NCBI GenBank assembly: GCA_958450325.1
Contig: OY288251.1
Location: forward strand, 64,621,666 to 64,685,665
DNA: 64,000 nt
Direction of reading: 5' to 3'
Source: Agrostemma githago
Lineage: Eukaryota > Streptophyta > Magnoliopsida > Caryophyllales > Caryophyllaceae
A model generated the notes under the pieces. The model ran no database searches, was not told the DNA's origin, and saw only the letters and a list, made by a program, of their open reading frames with translations. Positions 46,807 through 58,000 of the stretch are shown one piece after another. A program made the translations under genes and the position numbers. Every line of letters begins with the position of its first letter. The first letter of the stretch is position 1.

Positions 46807-47837
46807 CGGTTCTCTATTTGCTTCTCCATTGGAATCATGTTTTATTTTCCTTAGAATTACATGAGGACAATAAATTTGGGACAGAGGTGGTGGCTAGTAT
46901 AATACTACTTCGTAACTCCTTCATATTCTTGTCGAAGATAAGTTTATGATTGTTGAATAAAAAGAGAGAGATTGTCTTAACAAAGAAAGAGATTACAAGG
47001 AAGAATAGATTTTTACATGGAATTTACATGCTTGAGTTCTCATCATCCATATTACATACTTGGATATCATAGCCAAAAAAAGAAGAAGAAAACAACAACT
47101 AATGTTAAAATAGACTAGCGATTAAACAACTAATAAGAGGCCGTGAATTTATCGTTTATCGATACTCTCATTGCATCTCCATTGGTCCTATAATCTAAGA
47201 GGACGCGTTATCTTACCTAAAAAATAGACTAGTTGATTTTCGTCAATTTTTTTCCAGATTTCCGAAAATCGTGTATTATTGACTAATTCACCTTACATTA
47301 CTAGAACACTACTACAGTACTACCTAAGGTAAAGAACAACCATCATTAGGTTTCCTACGTTGAAACTTGAGTAGGAACATACAAAAATATTGTGAAATTT
47401 GGGAAAATGATCCAACTAGCACTAGGCCAAACGGCCAAAACAAATGTGGGTAGACTTCCACTAATTAAGTGAGTGTACAGAATGCTCATCCTTTGAGACA
47501 CTCCTCATCTTAAAACACTAGTCTCTGAAAAAATGGGGAAGGTGGAGTACATGGAAGATGGTAGTAACAACAACCAAAAGATGATAGTTATCCCGGACGA
47601 GCACACTTTCCCTCCCTTATTTCCCGTCCTTTAACTATCTCTTCCTCAGGGACATGCATAGATTGAAAGGATGGTATTCTCAAGATCTGAATAATAAATC
47701 TACCGCATTTCCAAATTGGAGGAAATTCATGTAAACATGGAGTTGGTGATTACATTGGCCAAAGTATTTCTACCAACAATTTCTTCTCTATGATCTCTCT
47801 TCCTTCATTGCAATTCCAAGCTTGTAATAAGGCAAAC
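46807..47837. other. Intergenic DNA after the DUF1685 gene
   Basis: No gene supported. A 33-codon open frame at about 47533 (MGKVEYMEDG...) has no recognisable family. Confidence 0.45.
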
Positions 47838-48018
47838 TGACAGAATTATGAATTGCATGAATCTTATTGATGAATAAAGGTCCTATAGGTAAGACATTAC
47901 ATGAGATATAGTTTGTCTTATGGTAGAAGTATACCATAATTAGAAGATTATAAAAAATATAAATTACCTAAACTAAAATATATCACAATCAATAATATGA
48001 GAAAATAATATCCTAACA
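47838..48018 (-). repeat. Copia relic, left LTR
   Basis: Shares GAATTATGAATTGCATGAAT with 48795-48814, and TATAAATTACC and AATAATATGAGAAAATAATA with the later pieces of the split right LTR. This comparison is what reveals the split LTR. Confidence 0.7.
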
Positions 48019-48778
48019 TATATACGATATCTCTAATATGCTCCTGCGAGATATACGGGCGGAGCGAAAGTACAATTTTGAAAATCAAGAGGAACGAATA
48101 TCGGCGGCGTAAAATCGCAAGTCCCGGGTGTCGGAACATATCATCAAGATGCGTAAACTCGCTAGTCTCGAGTGCGTAATTCGCCAATATCGGGTGCAGG
48201 TGCGTAAACTCGCCAGTTTAGGGTGTCGGGATATTATTGTCCGAAAATACTCAACAAAATATTTGACCGGAGAAAAACAAATCGCTTATAAGCAAGCAAT
48301 TTGTACATATTAGTTGAAAAATAAAGATTTGTATTAGTTGAAGATGAAGATATTGAGGGAGGTGTGTAGTGTGTAGTCTATGTACGTAGGATTCTAAGAA
48401 AAGTTATTTTTTTTTAAAAAAAATATTGAAATTTGTATGAACACGGAATTGAAGGATGGGGATTGGTTTTGGGAAGAAAAAGAAATTTATGGACGAATTG
48501 TATTTGAGAGAGGATAGAAAATTTAATCAGAGATTTGATTCAAGTGGAGAAGATTAAACCACAAAATTGAGTTTAAAGGATAAAGTGATTGGATTAATGA
48601 GGGTAAGAGAGGTCTACGTAAGAATATTGTAGGAAGGGAGTAGATTGAAATTTGATGAAGAAGGAATTGAACAATGAAGATTAATTTTGGGGAAGAAGAG
48701 AATTTGATGCAATTCGAGGATAGGCAGCGAAAGAGGAGTAGGTTTAGGCTGATGCAACGGATCTCTGCTCTGATATCA
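48019..48778 (-). other. Copia relic internal region
   Basis: 760 bp without protein motif. It includes two copies of a GCGTAAACTCGC(T/C)AGT phrase at about 48152 and 48203 and ends at the primer-binding site. Too short for gag-pol, so the element is TRIM-like or deleted. Confidence 0.55.
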
Positions 48779-48899
48779 TGTTAGAATTAAGAAAGAATTA
48801 TGAATTGCATGAATATTATTACGGAATTGCTAAATCATACACGTACTTTACTATGTTGTACACATTTTGTCATTTATTTTTCCGTGTTTTACCCTTTCC

Positions 48900-49099
48900 N
48901 NNNNNNNNNNNNNNNNNNNNNNNNNNNNNNNNNNNNNNNNNNNNNNNNNNNNNNNNNNNNNNNNNNNNNNNNNNNNNNNNNNNNNNNNNNNNNNNNNNNN
49001 NNNNNNNNNNNNNNNNNNNNNNNNNNNNNNNNNNNNNNNNNNNNNNNNNNNNNNNNNNNNNNNNNNNNNNNNNNNNNNNNNNNNNNNNNNNNNNNNNNN
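48900..49099. other. Assembly gap (200 N)
   Basis: Exactly 200 unknown bases. The 38 bp just before (48862-48899) and just after (49100-49137) are identical, starting ACATTTTGTC and ending CCCTTTCC. The gap therefore may not represent real extra sequence. Confidence 0.98.
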
Positions 49100-49561
49100 A
49101 CATTTTGTCATTTATTTTTCCGTGTTTTACCCTTTCCTTCAAACCAAACCTCTCATTTCTTACTCCTCCTCACCCTAATCAATCTATGTAAAAACTTTAC
49201 GATTATCGAACATAATTCGGATATGAAACTTATAATTTTAATTCCGCTAATTATCTCGTCAATTTCTGATTAATACTTGAGTAAGAGAATGTTTTTTCTT
49301 GTACGCCGTATTTTTTTTTTCAATTAGGGTTTTGCAGTTATGGCTGTTGGTGTGGTCGCCATTGGCCAGCAGGGCCGTCAAATGAATTTTAAAGGCCCTG
49401 TTCTAGATGTTAAATTGGGGCCCTAAATAAATAGGAGATTTTTTTCCTCCTAATTTCTAATAAAATAACCACAAATTTCTTCTTAAAAAAGAGGAAATAT
49501 CTTTGAATATCAATGTTGATGCTAAAAACTAACTAATTTTAAAAAATATGTAATGAAAATT

Positions 49562-49645
49562 GAGCCTCACAAGGATCGAACCTGCGTTTATCAAGACATC
49601 AATACCACTACCTGCCACTACATCTAACCTATCTTCCCTTTGTTA
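49562..49645 (-). mobile_element. SINE-like tRNA-derived segment
   Basis: On the minus strand TAGATGTAGTGGCAGGTAG (A-box-like) is followed by CAGGTTCGATCCTTG, a near-perfect RNA polymerase III B box. A and T tracts surround it. No clear tail or duplication, so family and ends are undefined. Confidence 0.4.
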
Positions 49646-50599
49646 AGTTAAATCTAAATCATTATAACCATAAGTCTAGTAAGATTTTGGGCCCCTATTC
49701 TCCCTGTTAGACGGGGCATGTTGGCCAGGGTGGTTGTGGGCGGCTCGACTTGGGGAGAGAGGCGGGGGAGCGCAGTGAGGGGAGAGGGGCAAGGGTGGTG
49801 GTGTCGTTGACGGAACAGGTCGATCGGCAAAGTGTGGCGGCGGACTGGTGGGATGGGTGCGATCGGACCTGGGGCTGGGTTGGGGGCCGGAGTGGCCGGA
49901 GTAGGTGAGCCGGGGTGGTGTAGAGTGCGGGGCAGTGTAGGTGGTTGCCGGCGGTTGCAACTAGGGTGGTGGTGGACTGGGTGGGGTTGGGGTTGGGTGT
50001 AAGGGGTGGAGGATGTCGTGAGATGTGGACATTTTTTGGGGTTTGTTTTCCCCCTTTCTCTCTCAAGTCGAGGGGGAAGGTGTTAAATGAGGGGGGCAAA
50101 CATGGAAATTGCGCGTACAACATAACAATTTTCGTGTATGATTAACACGTCCCTATTATTAATTAACAAGGATCATATTTATAGGATTACATGGTAACAT
50201 AGTTTGGGTCGTATACAAAAACTAGAATATTCTAAGAGATATAAATTACCAATCAATCAATATATACTAATAAAGCGGGAAGTTTTCGAACGATATGATT
50301 GGTCTAAATTTTTTAATATATTTTTTAAGTTAAATAAAGAATATGAAAATTTGTATATGAAAAAAAATTCTACTCCGACTCGATTTTTTTAAAATTTAAA
50401 TAAATAATATAGGAATTTGTATAGGAAAAAAATTCTGCTCCATTTAAGACTAAAATAGTATCACTATATAAACCGACAATTATCACCTCATAAGGCACAA
50501 AAATTGGATAACGAAAGTGTAAAACACTTAGTTAATTCTGTTTTCTGACTATAAACCAAAAATATATTAAATTTTAAAAAGAGTTCATAAGACTATATA

Positions 50600-51010
50600 A
50601 ACTTTAAGTTAAATTATCTCACATTGAAGAATTATAATTCTATAAATAAGAGTAATTATTCGTCCTTACACATCAACAAAAAAATATTTTGAAGTTTTAA
50701 AAAGAACGCTCTTGTGAATATAAACTTAAGTTAAATTGTCTCACATTGAAAAATTATAATATAATGTGATAAAATTTTATTATATAAATAAGAGTAATCA
50801 TTCTTCCTAACTTTCTTAGATATTAACCAAAATTCTTTTGAATCTTAAAAAATCTCTTAAGTCTTAAAAAATCTCTTAAGATTATAAAGTTAAGTAAAAT
50901 TATTTCACATCGAAGAATTATAATGAGGTCATAGGATTCTAAATAAGAGTAATAATAATTTGTTATCATACATTAACCAAAAATCTTGAGTCATAAAATG
51001 AATTTAAGAA
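50600..51010 (+). repeat. Degenerate tandem repeats inside the Helitron
   Basis: A unit of about 120-165 bp recurs with T(C/T)(T/A)CACAT(T/C)GAA(G/A)AATTATAAT, then ATAAATAAGAGTAAT, then CATCAACAAAAA/ATTAACCAAAA, starting near 50618, 50739 and 50905. Further copies flank the nested element at 51865-51910 and 52555-52640. Confidence 0.65.
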
Positions 51011-51139
51011 GAAATTTTAAGATTATAAACAAAAAAAAATTTAATTCTTAAGAAATTTTAAAAATATAAATTTTAAATTTTAAATTTTAAAAATAATAAA
51101 TAATAAAAATAAAATTATTACTTATATTATTATTATCCT

Positions 51140-51814
51140 GAAAAGTTTGTCAAAATAATGCTCAAAAATAAACTTATTATTGTTTTGGGTCGGAATAAAA
51201 ACTAATTAACAAAATGGTGCTCTGATAGGTTCTAATTGAGCTTCGTTTTGGTGCGGAGTAAACCCGTCATCCTCAGTGGCGGATCTATTAAATAAATATA
51301 ACACAAAAAAAACCTATAACCCGCCACTGGCAATGACGGGTTTGTGAATAAAAAAAATTTACCGTCAAATTAGGTATAAGGTAGTTTAAATCCTACTGGG
51401 GAAGATCATAGAAACTAGGCATACAAAATTGGAACCACTATAGGAACTTGCTTGCTATTGTGGGGGTGTCGGGTTCAATTTCAACTAATGTAGTTTTTTG
51501 AGATCGGAACATTATGAGGATCGACCCTGTGACCTTTAGTGCAAATACAAAGGTAACATAAATAATTACATTTAAATAAGTTATACCTGATTTAACAAAA
51601 AAAAAAATCATAAACCCGTCATTGCCAGTGGCGAGTTAAAGGTTTTTTCTGCTTATATTTATTTAATAGATCCGCCATTGGGGATGACGACTTTACTCCG
51701 CACAAAAGCAAAGCTCAATCCAAACCTATCAGAGCACCATTTTGTTAATTAGTTTTTATTCCGACCCAAAACGATAATAAGTTTATTTTTGAGCATTAAT
51801 TTGACAAATTTCTC
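51140..51814. mobile_element. Mutator-like foldback element with long TIRs
   Basis: About 200-bp inverted arms (51140-51345 against 51610-51814) with terminal GAAAAGTTTGTCAAAATAAT and its inverse ending TTGACAAATTTCTC. A perfect 9-bp duplication, TATTATCCT, flanks it at 51131-51139 and 51815-51823. It is 675 bp and non-coding. Nine-bp duplications with long TIRs are characteristic of Mutator-like elements. Confidence 0.85.
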
Positions 51815-51910
51815 TATTATCCTAATACAAATAGATATATTTTCTTTTCCTTTATTTTATTATGATAAATAAGAGTAATCGTTCGTTCTTAGATATCAAC
51901 AAAAAAATTA

Positions 51911-52543
51911 CGGAGTTACCCTTCGCAGTACGCATTTTACTCGACGCATTACTTTTTACCCATATTTTTCCATTGCATACCCTTATCAGAAAACAAACCC
52001 AATTTCATTTTTCTCCCACCCTCTCTACCCTAACCTTAAATACCATACATTCATTCAATTTATCAAATTTGGTAGATTATGGATACGATTTTGATTGAAG
52101 AAGAAGTATCAACCATTAATTATCATTAATTATTGAAATTAGGATTTTTTGTTTCAAAGTTCAAAATATATATTGTTATTTTAGGGTTTGACACTTTTTT
52201 TTGTTTTCTCCCTTACCTACTGCTTGTTCCTCTTTTTTACGTACTGCGTCAAAGTCGTCAAAATTGAAAAAAAACATGCGTATTCCGTGATAAAAGAAAT
52301 ATACTGTGTTAATAAAGTTAAAAAGGTACTCTATATCAAAGATGTATTGCATCAAATTTTAAAATAAATGTACTGCGTAAAAGTAAAAAAATAATGTACT
52401 GCGTTGAGTAAAGTAGATACGAAGAAGAGAAAAAAAAGAGAGAAAAAACAAAAGGATCAGTTTGAGGGACGGGAAAATGAGAGGGGTAAAATTGAAAAAA
52501 CGGTACTGCGTCGAGTAAAATGCGTACTGCGAAGAGCAACACC
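51911..52543. mobile_element. TIR element with CGCAGTACGC-rich ends
   Basis: The left end CGGAGTTACCCTTCGCAGTA and the right end read in reverse, GGTGTTGCTCTTCGCAGTAC, share a long arm continuing CGCATTTTACTCGACGCA. Flanks AAAAAATTA (51902-51910) and CAAAAATTA (52544-52552) agree at 8 of 9 positions, suggesting a Mutator-type duplication. Non-coding. Confidence 0.7.
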
Positions 52544-53260
52544 CAAAAATTAACCCACGTCGAAAAATTATAAGAAGGTGATGGAATATTATATTATAAA
52601 TAAGGATAATCGTTCGTTCTTAGATATCAACCAAAAATTTAAGAAAATAAGATTATCAACCACATCGCATAGTCTTAAGACTCTAACGTGATGATCAGAG
52701 TATCTACAATTATAAATATGAAGTCGTAGTTTTGAACTTTACTATCATTTCAAATGCGTTCGTAATTGTACTACTTTAAGTATTACGGAGTATAAATAAG
52801 CAAGGGTATGCATCGTTACTTTAAGCGACAATATTCATTATTATAACTTGTGCGCTGATGATGACAAATTTGTTTTTTATCACATGTTTTATCGTTGTTG
52901 ACTGTAATATGTTCCCATTTTACCCAGTGAATATTTATATCTACGTGTATTTATGTGCAAGGTACTTTAATTAGTCATTTATTCTAACTACAATGCACCA
53001 TATATAATGTCATAATTTAATTTGACGTTTACTGTGTATATTATATATATTTGATCCCTTGAAACACATTTACGTATATGGATAATATTGCCTTACTATT
53101 AGGCATACTCTTAACTTCGACTGACTCTCTACTGGTGTAGAGTTTCACAAATTTATGCAATCATCCAACTTGGTGTCCTTATCAACGTCACTAAAAAGCG
53201 GTCCGTGCATCGCACGGGCTTTCCATCTAGTCAATAATATGAGAAAATAATATCCTAACA

Positions 53261-53679
53261 TATAATATACAATTTCTCTAATAAAAAGATATCAATAACC
53301 GTGTGTAGACCAATCATGAGTGGCCGATCCTCTTTAGGTCCAACTTCAACATTCATTGCATGCAAGAATAACAACGCTCAGCCGTGTCTACCCTAAAATC
53401 ATAACATTATATTGCATCATGTCGAAAACGCAACGTAGCAAATGGTATGTTTGGAAACTGGGAATAGGAAAAGAAAGTTTTGAGTATTTTAATAAAAGTG
53501 GAAGCTTTTAAATACTCGAGAAAGTACTTCTCAATGGTCAGACACAATCCATGATGCATTCATGAGACCGGTAATAGTTAGTCTGTGTTACTCAAACTCG
53601 ACTACTAATGTACAAGACAAAATGGAGCCTTTTATGTAGATTAATCAATGAAAGCAGAGTAATAAGTTATGGGAAGACA
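53261..53679. other. Flanking DNA between copia relic and SINEs
   Basis: AT-rich, no gene or repeat recognised. Confidence 0.4.
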
Positions 53680-53680
53680 C

Positions 53681-53716
<36 letters not shown>

Positions 53717-53856
53717 CTGAACGAAGCTCGCACTCAGTCGCATTCCAAAGGAGAGGTAATCGAACGTAACCTAACCTTAAGCACTGGACTAAAATCGAAG
53801 TTGAATTATATTACAGAGTCTTAAGAGTTAAGACTAGACTAAGACATCTTCGGTAA
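53680..53856 (-). mobile_element. SINE-like element, copy 1
   Basis: Read on the minus strand, it starts GTGTTACCGAAGATGTCTTA and has TTAGTCTAGTC (A-box-like) and GTTCGATTACC (B-box-like). A shared 3' part follows (GTGCGAGCTTCGTTCAG) with a long A tail, seen as about 39 Ts at 53680-53718. tRNA-type internal promoter plus A tail fits a SINE. Confidence 0.6.
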
Positions 53857-53975
53857 CACTTTTTTTTTTCTTTTTTCCGAATAAAGCTCGCACTCACTCA
53901 CGTTACAAAGAAGGGGAAATTAAACCTAAATTCCTCTTTCTTAATCACTAGACTAACATATCTTCGATAACACAC
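53857..53975 (-). mobile_element. SINE-like element, copy 2
   Basis: On the minus strand it starts GTGTTATCGAAGATATGTTA, has TTAGTCTAGTGATTAAG, a weak B box GGTTTAATTTCC, then GAGTGAGTGCGAGCTTTATTC and an interrupted A tail. Same family as copy 1, head to tail with it and abutting. Tandem insertion into the neighbour's end is likely. Confidence 0.6.
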
Positions 53976-54050
53976 CCAAAGAAGTCAGTAATACAAATGT
54001 GTAGGCATTTTAATTCAGGTCAACACGAAAACATGAAAATATAGTTAAAC

Positions 54051-55091
54051 ATGAAACCCTACGACATTGGGTGGAAGCAACGGGATGGGAAGAAAATTGT
54101 CGAGGCCGAGGAAGAGGAAGAATTGTTGCAATTTTCTGAAGAGGATGTTGAGGATGAAGTCGAATATTGGATTAATTCTGTTTATTGCTTCATCATGGGG
54201 GCCAATCCTCCTTGGGAAGTGGTAGAGGGGTTCGTGAAAAGAATTTGGAAAGAATACGCGGTTGACAAAATCTCATTCCTGCCCAATGGAATTTTTGTCG
54301 TTCGATTTAAGGAAAAGCAGGCGAAGGTAAATGTTCTGAACCATGGCTTGTTTATGTTTGATAGTAAGCCCTTAATTGTGAAAGAATGGACTCCTGACGC
54401 TAAATTGGACAAGAAGGATGTCCAAGAAGTTCCTATTTGGATACAACTTTCTGAGTTGCCGTTAAAATTTTGGGGTAAGTGTCTTCCTCGAATTGCTTCT
54501 TTGGTTGGACCGTACGTTAAGTCAGACTTAGCTACGGAGGAGCGGTCTAGGTTGGGTTATGCTAGAGTTATGGTACTGGCTAAAGTTGGACAGAAATTTA
54601 AGAATTCTATTAAGTTCATGGATGAACTAGGGAATGTGGTTGAAATTTTTGTTAAATATGAGTGGAAACCCATTTGGTGTCTTAAATGTAAAAACTATGG
54701 TCATGAAAGTAGTGATTGCAAGAAAGAGGAACTGAGGAAAGCTAGAGTCGAGGCTAAACATAAGAAGGTTGAGGTGGGTTTTGTGCAGTCTGTTGCAGGT
54801 CGGAATCTTGCAGGACAGCAGGGTTTTGTTCATGCTGCTCCTGGCCTGAATGCTTCTGGTATGCAATTTGTCCGCCTGGGACAGCATTCTACTGTTGCTG
54901 GTAATAGGGCTGCTGCTGGGCCTAATACTAAGACTGCTGCTGTGCCTAATTCTAAGTCTGCTCCAAAGTCAAGTTTTTTTGTGAATCCTGACATGCCATT
55001 TGTGGACATGCTAAGGGGATCTCCGAAAATAGTTGGGGGTGAGGAAAAGGATGGGGCTGGTTTAGAATTAGTTGTTCATGGAAGTACATAA
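54051..55091 (+). CDS. LINE-B ORF1: DUF4283 / zinc-knuckle RNA-binding protein
   Basis: 346 residues. An acidic N-terminus (EAEEEEELLQF) precedes the DUF4283 domain at about residues 40-180 (VEGFVKRIWKEY, GIFVVRFKEKQAK, VPIWIQLSELPLKFW). A CCHC zinc knuckle, CLKCKNYGHESSDC, lies at about 212-225. The C-terminal third is Ala/Ser/Pro-rich and probably disordered. In L1-type plant LINEs this protein coats the element RNA and acts in the ribonucleoprotein with ORF2. The stop codon lies 20 bp inside ORF2, which starts in another frame; translation by reinitiation is plausible but not shown. The first Met is chosen; no upstream in-frame Met is evident. Confidence 0.88.
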   Translation: MKPYDIGWKQRDGKKIVEAEEEEELLQFSEEDVEDEVEYWINSVYCFIMGANPPWEVVEGFVKRIWKEYAVDKISFLPNGIFVVRFKEKQAKVNVLNHGLFMFDSKPLIVKEWTPDAKLDKKDVQEVPIWIQLSELPLKFWGKCLPRIASLVGPYVKSDLATEERSRLGYARVMVLAKVGQKFKNSIKFMDELGNVVEIFVKYEWKPIWCLKCKNYGHESSDCKKEELRKARVEAKHKKVEVGFVQSVAGRNLAGQQGFVHAAPGLNASGMQFVRLGQHSTVAGNRAAAGPNTKTAAVPNSKSAPKSSFFVNPDMPFVDMLRGSPKIVGGEEKDGAGLELVVHGST

Positions 55092-58000
55092 TGTAGGATG
55101 TTGGAATGTGCGCGGTATGTGTAATATAAATAAGCAGCGTGCAATTAGTGAGTTCATTAGGAGGCAGCAGGTAGACATCTTTGGTTTACTTGAAACAAAA
55201 ATAAAAAATAAAGCTTATGCTAAAGTTCATCAAAATATTTTTTATGAATGGAGCATAACGACGAACAGTCATTGTCATGAAGGAGGTCGAGTTTGGCTCT
55301 TGTGGAAGCATGAGAGGGTGAATTTGACGATTGTGGAATATAGTAGTCAGAGTATTCATGTTAGAGTTACAACTAACTCGGGAAAGGATTATTGGCTCAC
55401 ATTGGTTTACGCTTTTAATTCTGCCTTGGAGAGAGTTGGTCTTTGGAGGCGCCTTGAATCATATGCTCGAAATGGGCCTTGGATGATTTTAGGTGATTTC
55501 AATTGTGTTGTGGATGCTCGTGAAAGACTTGGTGGTACGTCTTCGGAGGATGCTATGGGTCAATTTCGAGACTGCTTATCGAATTGTGAGGTAAGTGATT
55601 GCATGGCCAGTGGGTCGTGGTTCACTTGGAACAACAAACATAAAGTGGCTGAGACAAGGGTCTTTAGCCGTATAGACCGATGTCTTATAAATGATGATTT
55701 GATGGGATTTTTTCCGAATGGGTATGCTAATTTTTTACCCGAAGGAACGTTTGATCATTGCCCATGTATTGTTCAATTGGAGCAACCTCCTGTGAGGAGA
55801 AATCGGAGCTTTAAATATATGAATATGTGGAGCAAAGCTTCGGGGTTCATGGGTTGTGTTGGAGAGAATTGGAATATCTTGGTTAGAGGGACTCCTATGT
55901 TCCAAGTTGTTTCGAAGTTACGGAGCTTGAAGAGACCTCTGAAACAGCTCAATGCAGCGTGCTTCGCTGATATCGAGAACAGGTGTTGTCAGGCGGAGAT
56001 GAGACTTGAGCAGGCGCAAATCAAATTGCGGAATGACCGGTCCGTGAGTGCGCTGGAGGAGGAAAGTGTCTTGAATGAGCAGGTCCGTGTCCTTCAGGCT
56101 GCAAGGGCAGATTTTTGGAGTCAGAAATCGAAGCAAAAATGGGTCAGAGATGGTGACGTCAATTCGGCCTACTTTCATGGTCTTCTTCGGGCTCGAAGAG
56201 CACGTAATGCCGTTGCTAGAATTGTTGATGAGGCAGGAGTAGAGTACGGTTCGAAAGAAGCTATTGAAGACGCCTTTCTTCGGTACTATATGTCGCTTTT
56301 GGGTGATTCGAATGACGTTGAGCCAATTAATATTGAGCTGATCCGTAGGGGCCCGGTGTGCTCGGAGGAACATAAGGCTATTCTTGATGCCCGGGTTACT
56401 TCGGAGGAAATCAAAAAGGCTCTTTTCAGTATTCCACGAGATAAAGCGCCGGGGCCTGATGGTTTTTCGAGTCAATTCTTTATTGATTCATGGGACATAA
56501 TTGGAGATGATATTGTGAAAGCTATCCAAGACTTTTTCGTCTCAGGTAAGCTTTTAAAACAACTTAATTGTGCTAATATTGTTCTCATTCCGAAAGTAAA
56601 TAGGCCTCAGTCTGTGAAGGAATTTCGTCCAATTGCTTGTTGCAATGTTTTGTATAAATGTATTGCTAAAATCATTTGTGCGAGACTTGCTAAAGTGCTG
56701 CCTCAAATTGTTTCGCCTGTGCAAGGGGGTTTTATTGAGGGGCGTAGTATTGTGGAGAATGTGTTGATCTGTCAGGATTTGGTACGGTTGTATAAGAGGA
56801 GGCGAGTCTCACCTCGGTGCTTGTTTAAAGTCGATATTCACAAGGCCTATGATAGTGTGGAATGGAGGTTTGTGGATCAAATGTTGAGAGCTCTTGATTT
56901 TCCGAATCATTTTCGCCGATTGGTAATGGAATGTATACAGACGGTCTCATATTCTCTTTGTGCTAATGGAGATAATTTTGGCTTTTTTCGTGGAAAGCGG
57001 GGTTTGAGGCAGGGGGATCCTATGTCGCCTTTGTTATTCACCATATGTATGGAGTATTTCTCTCGGCTTTTAACGTATGGTAAGATTGACAAAAATTTCA
57101 AGTATCATCCGAAGTGTGGGGCTTTGAAGCTCACCCATTTGCTTTTCGCGGACGATTTGCTTCTTTTTTGTAAAGGGGAGAAGGATTCGATGGAGTTTTT
57201 GTGGCGAGCTTTTGCATCTTTTAGCAGAGCCTCGGGACTTTGTATTAGTGTGGGCAAGTCACATGCATACTTTGCTGGAGTGGATGAGGATAGGAAGGCC
57301 GAGATTCTTCAATTCTCGGGATGTGTCGAAGGTACGTTTCCTTTTCGTTATCTGGGATTGCCTATCCAAAGTACTCGATTAGGAAAGGCTGATTGCGAGA
57401 TTCTGCTAGCCCGTGTCGGGTCGAGAATTTCTAGTATTGGAGCCCGTAAGTTGTCCTATGCTGGGAGATTAACCTTGGTACAGTCTGTGTTGTCCCAGTT
57501 GCACAATTATTGGGCAATGGTATTCATTATTCCTAAATTAGTTATGGCTCGTATTGGTGCCTTGTGTCGCAATTTTCTTTGGGATGGAGGGATGGAAGGG
57601 ACTAATCAGGCACTAGTGAGTTGGGATAAAATTTGTTGTCCTAAGGAGGAAGGAGGTTTGGGAATTCGGGATTTGTATATTTGGAATGAGGCAGTTGTGG
57701 GAAAATTGGCTTCGTGGGTCTTCGACCAACCGGATAGATTATGGGTTCGGTGGGTCAACGACATATATCTGAAAGGAGGTGATTGGCGAGATTATAAGCC
57801 AAACACGGATGTTACTTGGGCTTGGAGGAAAATTTGTCAGGCTAAGGAGAGAATTAAAAATATGTATGTGAATGGCATGTGGCATGGTTCGTGTTTCCAG
57901 TATTCTATTGCAAGGGCTTATCATGACATTCGGCTTCAGAGGCTGAAAGTGCCATGGGCGAGACTTGTATGGAGTGCTTGGAGTATCCCGCGACACAGTT

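Larger units (their letters stand above)
48822..50153. mobile_element. TIR element (8-bp TSD, hAT-like) inserted in the copia LTR; contains assembly gap
   Basis: The left end region TAAATCATACACG...TATGTTGTACAC is mirrored at the right end (GCGTACAACATA...CGTGTATGATTA). The 8-mer TATTATTA flanks both sides (48814-48821, 50154-50161). Eight-bp duplications suggest hAT, but no transposase is seen. The interior holds 200 Ns, a SINE-like segment and a GC-rich G/T-biased tract (49690-50040). Confidence 0.65.
50257..53230 (+). mobile_element. Non-autonomous Helitron inserted in the copia LTR
   Basis: The left end is A|TCAATATATACTAATAAAGC. The right end is the hairpin CCGTGC-ATC-GCACGG (53204-53218) followed by TTTCCATCTAG|T. 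Copia LTR sequence continues on both sides (...ATTACCAATCA and CAATAATATGAG), confirming the boundaries without target duplication. There are no genes in 2974 bp. It contains internal AT-rich repeats and two nested TIR elements. Confidence 0.82.
47838..53260 (-). mobile_element. Small copia-type LTR retrotransposon relic with nested insertions
   Basis: A left LTR of about 181 bp (47838-48018, ending CCTAACA) and a right LTR starting TGTTAGAATT at 48779 flank only 760 bp. Just left of the right LTR, GCTCTGATATCA (48767-48778) is the reverse complement of a Met-initiator-tRNA primer-binding site, so the element reads on the minus strand. The right LTR resumes at 50162-50256 (TTATAGGATTACATGG..., matching 47884 onward) and at 53231-53260 (CAATAATATGAGAAAATAAT). 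It is interrupted by two other transposons. There is no gag-pol, and I could not find a matching 5-bp target duplication. Confidence 0.7.

Noticed and set aside
48778..49273. Several ORFs of 86-157 aa spanning the N run
   Set aside because: They exist only because unknown bases were translated as X.
49676..50123. Pro/His-rich minus-strand ORFs of 94 and 138 aa
   Set aside because: Low-complexity product of a G/T-rich tract inside a TIR element; no start context or domain.
55918..56475. 185-aa antisense ORF in LINE-B ORF2
   Set aside because: Shadow of the long, motif-rich sense ORF.
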